NCBI GenBank assembly: GCA_905207905.1 | Contig: CAJLNC010000080.1 | Location: forward strand, 1-11,230 | Reading direction: 5' to 3' | Source of the DNA: an uncultured Lachnospiraceae bacterium | GTDB taxonomy: Bacteria; Bacillota_A; Clostridia; Lachnospirales; Lachnospiraceae | DNA length: 11,230 nucleotides | Shown: in pieces, positions 7,751 to 11,230 of the stretch | Numbering within the stretch: the first letter of the stretch is position 1 | Layout of the letters: every line of letters starts with the position of its first letter | Position numbers and translations under genes: made by a program | The notes under the pieces: generated by a model | Databases searched by the model: none | Seen by the model: the letters and a program-made list of their open reading frames with translations, nothing else | Told to the model about the DNA's origin: nothing

Positions 7751-7770
7751 TTTATGGATTGTTCTGCACT

Positions 7771-7980
7771 TTATCGGATAGCTGTCACTTCATAATCCTT
7801 GTCTTCCACAGTACTCTTTAACACCTCATCAGACACCTCTGCATTTAATGTAATTACAGCCGTACCGGACTCATGGCTCACCACTGCCTCATCTACCTGG
7901 GGAAGGGCCTCCAACGCCTTCTTAACTGCTGCCTCGCAGTGTCCGCACATCATTCCTTTGATTTCCATTGTTTTCTTCAT
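7771..7980 (-). CDS. copZ: Nested copper chaperone CopZ from an internal start inside copA
   Basis: Within the copA frame, an ATG at 7980 would start a 69-residue protein, the normal length of a free CopZ chaperone. It begins [19 protein letters not shown], has the CxxC Cu(I) site at C12 and C15, and ends at the copA stop. The ATG is preceded by AAGGAG (7990-7995) at a 9-nt spacing, a strong ribosome site inside a coding region. The residues just upstream are low-complexity hydrophilic linker (KSKEKENES), so the site is not explained by a conserved protein motif. Free CopZ would carry Cu(I) to CopA or CsoR. The alternative is that the domain is made only as part of CopA, with the ribosome site left from an ancestral separate gene. 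Sequence alone cannot decide. Confidence 0.5.
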   Translation of the reverse strand: MKKTMEIKGMMCGHCEAAVKKALEALPQVDEAVVSHESGTAVITLNAEVSDEVLKSTVEDKDYEVTAIR

Positions 7981-10401
7981 GCTTTCATTCTCCTTTTCCT
8001 TTGATTTATTTCTTAACTGCCCGCTGCCGCTTCCGGAACATTTTTCTTTTCCATTGCTTTCTGCCAAAGTTTTTCCTTCCGGGTTGCTTTCTGCAGAGGC
8101 AGTATGAAACGTTACCTGATGCCTGCTCTCTCTATCCCTGCGACTATCATACATTTTAAAGAAATTTAGCCGCAGCGCATTCGTCACCACGCAGAAGCTG
8201 GATAAGCTCATGGCTGCTGCCCCGAACATAGGATTCAGCTGCCAGCCAAACAGGGGAATCCAAAGCCCTGCTGCCAGCGGAATGCCAATCACATTATAAA
8301 TAAATGCCCAAAACAGATTCTCATGAATATTGGTAAGAGTAGCGCGGCTCAGTCGGATGGCTGCCGGCACATCACTCAGCCTGCTCTTCATCAACACCAC
8401 ATCCGCAGCATCAATGGCAATATCCGTACCCGCACCAATGGCAATACCAATATCCGCTCTGGTGAGGGCAGGCGCATCATTGATGCCATCTCCCACCATA
8501 GCCACCTTGCCTTTTTCTTTCAGCCCGCGAATCACGTTCTCCTTGCCCTCCGGCAATACTCCTGCAATCACTTCATCCACTCCAGCCTGGCGTCCAATGG
8601 CTTTCGCAGTCCGCTCATTGTCTCCGGTAAGCATAACCACCCGAATCCCCATATTCTGCAGTTCCCGTACCGCCTTTGGGCTGTCCTCCTTAATTACATC
8701 TGCCACAGCGATAATGCCAGCCAGTTTTCCTCCCCGTGCAAAAAACAGCGGCGTTTTTCCTTCCTCCGCCAGCGCCTCTGCCTGGGCTTTCGTTTTTTCC
8801 GGCACCCTGCAGGCCTCGCTGATAAACTTCAGATTTCCTCCCTGAAGAAGCTCTCCCCGAAGCATACCGGAAAGACCATTTCCCGGAAGAGCCTGAAACT
8901 CTGTCACCTCCTCCAGGTCCATCCCCTGATCCGATGCCTCCTGCATCACTGCCCGGGCCAGAGGATGTTCACTTTTCTGCTCCAAACTCCCTGCCAGCTT
9001 CAGCAGTTCATCTTTCGAGATTCCCTCTGCCGGAAACAAATCCGTCACTTTCGGTTCTCCGCTGGTAATGGTTCCTGTTTTATCCAAAACTACGATCTGC
9101 ATCTTTCCCGCTTCCTCCAGGGACACTGCAGTCTTAAACATGATCCCATGTTTGGCTCCCATTCCGTTTCCTACCATAATAGCCACCGGCGTTGCCAGCC
9201 CCAAAGCGCAGGGGCAGCTAATCACCAAAACAGAGATGGCCCGGGCCAGAGAAAAGCCAAAGGTCTGTCCTGCTGCCATCCAGATTAAAAACGTTACCGC
9301 TGCGATCCCGATCACTGCAGGCACAAAAACACCGGATACCTTATCTGCCACCTTGGCAATCGGCGCCTTTGTGGCAGCTGCGTCGCTGACCATCTGAATA
9401 ATCTGAGAGAGTGTGGTATCCTCCCCCACCCTGGTAGCCTGGCACCGGATAAAGCCGGACTGATTTACCGTAGCTGCGGATACCTTATCTCCCTCCGCCT
9501 TATCCACAGGAATGCTCTCCCCTGTCAAAGCGGCTTCATTCACCGCGCTGCTTCCGTCCAGAACAATCCCATCCACAGGAATATGTTCTCCAGGACGCAC
9601 TACAAAGAGGTCTCCCTTCCCCACCTGTTCAATAGGCACAGTCACCTCCTGGCCATCTTTTATGATCACCGCTGTCTTGGGTGCTAATTTCATCAAACTC
9701 TTCAGGGCATCTGTCGTCCTTCCTTTCGAACGGGCCTCCAACATTTTTCCGACTGTGATCAAGGTCAAAATCATGGCCGCCGACTCAAAATAGAACTCAT
9801 GCATATAGGACATAACTCCCGCCATATCTCCCTGCAGTTGGGCCTGCGTCATAGCAAACAGAGCATAAACACTGTAAACAAAGGAAGCTCCGGATCCTAA
9901 CGCCACCAGAGTATCCATATTAGGCGCCCCATGGATCAAGCCCTTAAAACCGCTAATAAAAAATTTCTGGTTGATCACCATAATGATCACCGTCAGCAAA
10001 AGCTGCAAAAGCCCCATGGCCACATGATTTTCTGCAAAAAACTCCGGCACTGGCCAGCCCCACATCATATTTCCCATGGAAAAATACATGAGCACTGCCA
10101 GAAAACCAATGGAAGCAAACAGTCTCCTCTTCAGCTTCGGGGTCTCTGTATCCTTCAAAAGCTCTTCCTCTCCCACCTTTGCCGCTGTCTTCTGCGTTCC
10201 GCTGCTCTTCTTCTCTGCTCCATAACCCGCATTTTCCACTGCTGTGATAATCTCCTGAGCAGAGGCGGTTCCCTCCACTCCCATGGAATTGGTGAGCAAG
10301 CTTACGGAACAGGAAGTCACTCCGGGAATCTGACTCACTGCCTTCTCCACCCGGGCGCTGCATGCAGCGCAGCTCATTCCAGTTACTGTATATTGCTCCA
10401 T
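7771..10401 (-). CDS. copA: Cu(I)-exporting P1B-type ATPase CopA with C-terminal CopZ-like domain
   Basis: This 876-residue inner-membrane pump exports Cu(I) (or Ag(I)) using ATP. An N-terminal HMA domain binds metal through GMSCAAC (C11, C14). The P-type core shows TGES (293-296, actuator), the transport motif CPC (396-398), DKTGT with phosphorylated D440, the HP pair H479-P480, GDGINDAP (637-644), and the YN (702-703) and MxxSS (731-735) motifs typical of the Cu(I) class. After the last helix a hydrophilic linker of about 58 residues leads to a second HMA domain (about 808-876) with GMMCGHC (C819, C822) that resembles free CopZ. Two starts are possible: this ATG sits 8 nt after AAGGAGG, whereas the ATG at 10407 sits only 2 nt after it, so I prefer this one. 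It follows csoR by 124 bp with no separate promoter visible, so it is probably co-transcribed and Cu-induced. Confidence 0.95.
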   Translation of the reverse strand: MEQYTVTGMSCAACSARVEKAVSQIPGVTSCSVSLLTNSMGVEGTASAQEIITAVENAGYGAEKKSSGTQKTAAKVGEEELLKDTETPKLKRRLFASIGFLAVLMYFSMGNMMWGWPVPEFFAENHVAMGLLQLLLTVIIMVINQKFFISGFKGLIHGAPNMDTLVALGSGASFVYSVYALFAMTQAQLQGDMAGVMSYMHEFYFESAAMILTLITVGKMLEARSKGRTTDALKSLMKLAPKTAVIIKDGQEVTVPIEQVGKGDLFVVRPGEHIPVDGIVLDGSSAVNEAALTGESIPVDKAEGDKVSAATVNQSGFIRCQATRVGEDTTLSQIIQMVSDAAATKAPIAKVADKVSGVFVPAVIGIAAVTFLIWMAAGQTFGFSLARAISVLVISCPCALGLATPVAIMVGNGMGAKHGIMFKTAVSLEEAGKMQIVVLDKTGTITSGEPKVTDLFPAEGISKDELLKLAGSLEQKSEHPLARAVMQEASDQGMDLEEVTEFQALPGNGLSGMLRGELLQGGNLKFISEACRVPEKTKAQAEALAEEGKTPLFFARGGKLAGIIAVADVIKEDSPKAVRELQNMGIRVVMLTGDNERTAKAIGRQAGVDEVIAGVLPEGKENVIRGLKEKGKVAMVGDGINDAPALTRADIGIAIGAGTDIAIDAADVVLMKSRLSDVPAAIRLSRATLTNIHENLFWAFIYNVIGIPLAAGLWIPLFGWQLNPMFGAAAMSLSSFCVVTNALRLNFFKMYDSRRDRESRHQVTFHTASAESNPEGKTLAESNGKEKCSGSGSGQLRNKSKEKENESMKKTMEIKGMMCGHCEAAVKKALEALPQVDEAVVSHESGTAVITLNAEVSDEVLKSTVEDKDYEVTAIR
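7990..7995 (-). promoter_or_regulatory. Internal ribosome binding site before the CopZ-like domain
   Basis: AAGGAG on the minus strand lies 9 nt upstream of the in-frame ATG at 7980 and inside the copA coding sequence. Its strength and spacing match the sites of genuine starts in this window. Confidence 0.5.
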
Positions 10402-10409
10402 ACACATCT

Positions 10410-10416
10410 CCTCCTT
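10410..10416 (-). promoter_or_regulatory. Ribosome binding site deciding the copA start
   Basis: AAGGAGG on the minus strand is 8 nt from the ATG at 10401 and only 2 nt from the ATG at 10407, which favours the downstream start (MEQYTVTG). Confidence 0.75.
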
Positions 10417-10425
10417 TTCCTGCTA

Positions 10426-10457
10426 CCTTCGTTTTCTTCTGCCTTCGTTCTCTTCTT
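10426..10457. repeat. Two-copy 16-bp tandem repeat in the csoR-copA gap
   Basis: ccttcgttttcttctg (10426-10441) is followed directly by ccttcgttctcttctt (10442-10457), with two mismatches. On the transcribed strand it is purine-rich and lies just upstream of the copA ribosome site. No function is evident. Confidence 0.5.
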
Positions 10458-10525
10458 CCGGCTCCCCCGCTTTCCCGCCGGGCTCTTCTCTCCTTAAAAA
10501 CTACTCCTCACTGCATTCCTTCCTT

Positions 10526-10999
10526 TTATTTCATTAACTTCTTTAATAGATCTGTCAGCTCATCAATGGCTGCATCGTTCCCTTTTCGGATGTCCTCGGC
10601 CACACAGGTATGGATATGGTTGGACAGCAGCACCTTATTAAAGCTGTTCAGCGCCGCATTTACCGCTGACACCTGCACCAGAATATCTGCACAGTAGGCA
10701 TCCCGCTCCAGCATCCCTCTGATTCCCCGAACCTGCCCTTCGATTCGATTTAAACGGTTTAACAGATCCTTATATTCCTTGGGAGACCGCTCCTTGGTCC
10801 GATGACTGCACTGGCAGGAAATTTCCGTCTCATATTCTCCGTTCTCCGAAGCGGTTCTGACAGCTTCACTGGGTTCAGCGCTCTGACAGTCACAAATCTC
10901 CAGCCCCTCCTGAGCCCTTTGAGGCTCCCATCTCTCCTGGAGTCTTCCCTCTTCCAAGTCCAACCGTTCTCTGTCCTCTAACTTTATCTTTTTATCCAT
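10526..10999 (-). CDS. csoR: CsoR-family copper-sensing repressor with long N-terminal extension
   Basis: The C-terminal 90 or so residues are a typical CsoR: an all-helical DNA-binding repressor that releases DNA on binding Cu(I). The core begins near KEYKDLLNRLNRIEGQVRGI and has the three Cu(I) ligands C103 (DAYCADIL), H128 and C132 (NHIHTC), in the canonical C, then H-x3-C pattern. Upstream is an acidic arm of about 65 residues with two CxC pairs (C36-C38 and C62-C64) and H66. CsoR proteins are usually near 90-120 residues, whereas this start gives 157. I chose this ATG because GGAGG lies 6 nt upstream; an ATG at 11032 adds 11 residues but abuts an operator and has only a weak site. Two operator-like dyads upstream indicate autoregulation. 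copA follows after 124 bp. That gap is purine-rich and contains a 16-bp tandem repeat. Confidence 0.92.
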   Translation of the reverse strand: MDKKIKLEDRERLDLEEGRLQERWEPQRAQEGLEICDCQSAEPSEAVRTASENGEYETEISCQCSHRTKERSPKEYKDLLNRLNRIEGQVRGIRGMLERDAYCADILVQVSAVNAALNSFNKVLLSNHIHTCVAEDIRKGNDAAIDELTDLLKKLMK

Positions 11000-11005
11000 C
11001 TCTTC

Positions 11006-11010
11006 CCTCC
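11006..11010 (-). promoter_or_regulatory. Ribosome binding site deciding the csoR start
   Basis: GGAGG on the minus strand is 6 nt upstream of the ATG at 10999. It lies inside the frame that would start at 11032, and it is much stronger than the AGGGGG upstream of that earlier ATG. Confidence 0.65.
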
Positions 11011-11032
11011 ACTCTGCAAAAACAATCTCCAT

Positions 11033-11049
11033 ATACCCCCTGGGTGTAT
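11033..11049. promoter_or_regulatory. CsoR operator 1, downstream of the predicted csoR transcription start
   Basis: ATACCCCCTGGGTGTAT is a 17-bp dyad with 7 of 8 symmetric pairs matching about its centre at 11041. It fits the TACCC/GGGTA pattern known for CsoR operators. It lies about 6-22 nt downstream of the predicted transcription start and just before the first csoR ATG. Confidence 0.72.
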
Positions 11050-11061
11050 TTTGTTTTCTGT

Positions 11062-11090
11062 ATTATATACCCCAGCATGGTATTTTGCAA
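11062..11090 (-). promoter_or_regulatory. Predicted sigma-A promoter of the csoR-copA operon
   Basis: On the minus strand TTGCAA (11090-11085) is followed after exactly 17 bp by a perfect TATAAT (11067-11062). Upstream is a strongly A/T-rich tract (about 11091-11145) that could act as an UP element. Transcription would start near 11055. The spacer is occupied by an operator-like dyad, so bound CsoR would block polymerase. Confidence 0.78.
11067..11083. promoter_or_regulatory. CsoR operator 2, within the promoter spacer
   Basis: ATACCCCAGCATGGTAT has 5-bp perfect arms (ATACC/GGTAT) about a centre at 11075, the same 17-bp length as operator 1 and 34 bp from it centre to centre. It fills the spacer between the -35 and -10 elements. 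Confidence 0.65.
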
Positions 11091-11230
11091 GTACTTTTTA
11101 GTATTTCAAAAAAACGATTTTTTATTCTGATTTTTATTTTGGAAACTAGCATCAGTGTACAGGGGGCAATACGCCTCAAGCCATGAGATTTGCTGAATTT
11201 TTTGCGTTATCCTCAATCAGCGTATGTCCA
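11091..11230. other. Right-edge non-coding DNA, no gene recognised
   Basis: The first part is A/T-rich and includes AAAAAA-CGA-TTTTTT (11109-11123 region). Near the edge a minus-strand frame ends at 11176 after 17 codons (HTLIEDNAKNSANLMA) and could be the tail of a gene outside the window, but too little is visible to recognise it. An opposing ATG at 11182 opens to the edge without a good ribosome site. Confidence 0.35.

Noticed and set aside
8323..9288. Long plus-strand frame antisense to copA (321 residues)
   Set aside because: The copA frame carries all P-type ATPase motifs here; the antisense product is His/Ser-rich with no domain.
11100..11145. A/T-rich AAAAAA-CGA-TTTTTT stretch as a terminator
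   Set aside because: There is no GC stem; it is better read as an A/T-rich region upstream of the csoR promoter.

Overview
The window looks like chromosomal DNA from a Firmicute, most likely a Lachnospiraceae-type Clostridium (inference). The evidence is the gene set: YhaM exoribonuclease, MutS2 with a C-terminal Smr domain, a CsoR repressor and an OmpR-type two-component pair. Strong GGAGG-type ribosome sites, AT-rich promoters and balanced base composition in genes agree. No rRNA, tRNA, CRISPR array, insertion sequence or phage gene is visible.

Layout, left to right. A 23S rRNA m5U methyltransferase gene (RlmD/RlmCD type, minus strand) runs off the left edge and carries an extra C-terminal domain. 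Upstream of it on the same strand lies yhaM; the 200-bp gap between them holds a diverged 76-bp tandem duplication. mutS2 diverges from yhaM. Next, on the plus strand, come a response regulator and a histidine kinase. They form a two-component system, but a 183-bp gap with a predicted terminator separates them. A perfect 10-bp stem, T-rich on both sides, ends the kinase gene and, from the other strand, the copper operon.

The right third is a copper-efflux locus on the minus strand: csoR followed by copA. The csoR promoter (TTGCAA, 17 bp, TATAAT) carries two 17-bp dyads of the TACCCC/GGGGTA kind, one inside the promoter spacer and one just past the predicted transcription start. This fits autorepression relieved by Cu(I). 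CopA is a PIB-type Cu(I)-ATPase with one N-terminal metal-binding domain and, after a hydrophilic linker, a C-terminal CopZ-like domain. That last domain begins with an ATG that has its own strong ribosome site, so the locus may make both a fused and a free copper chaperone.

The rest is housekeeping (rRNA modification, RNA turnover, DNA or ribosome quality control) plus one signalling pair of unknown stimulus. I see no clearly new multi-gene system. The observations most worth checking are the nested CopZ start, the long Cys-bearing N-terminal arm of CsoR, the tail on the rRNA methyltransferase, and the duplicated intergenic segment.
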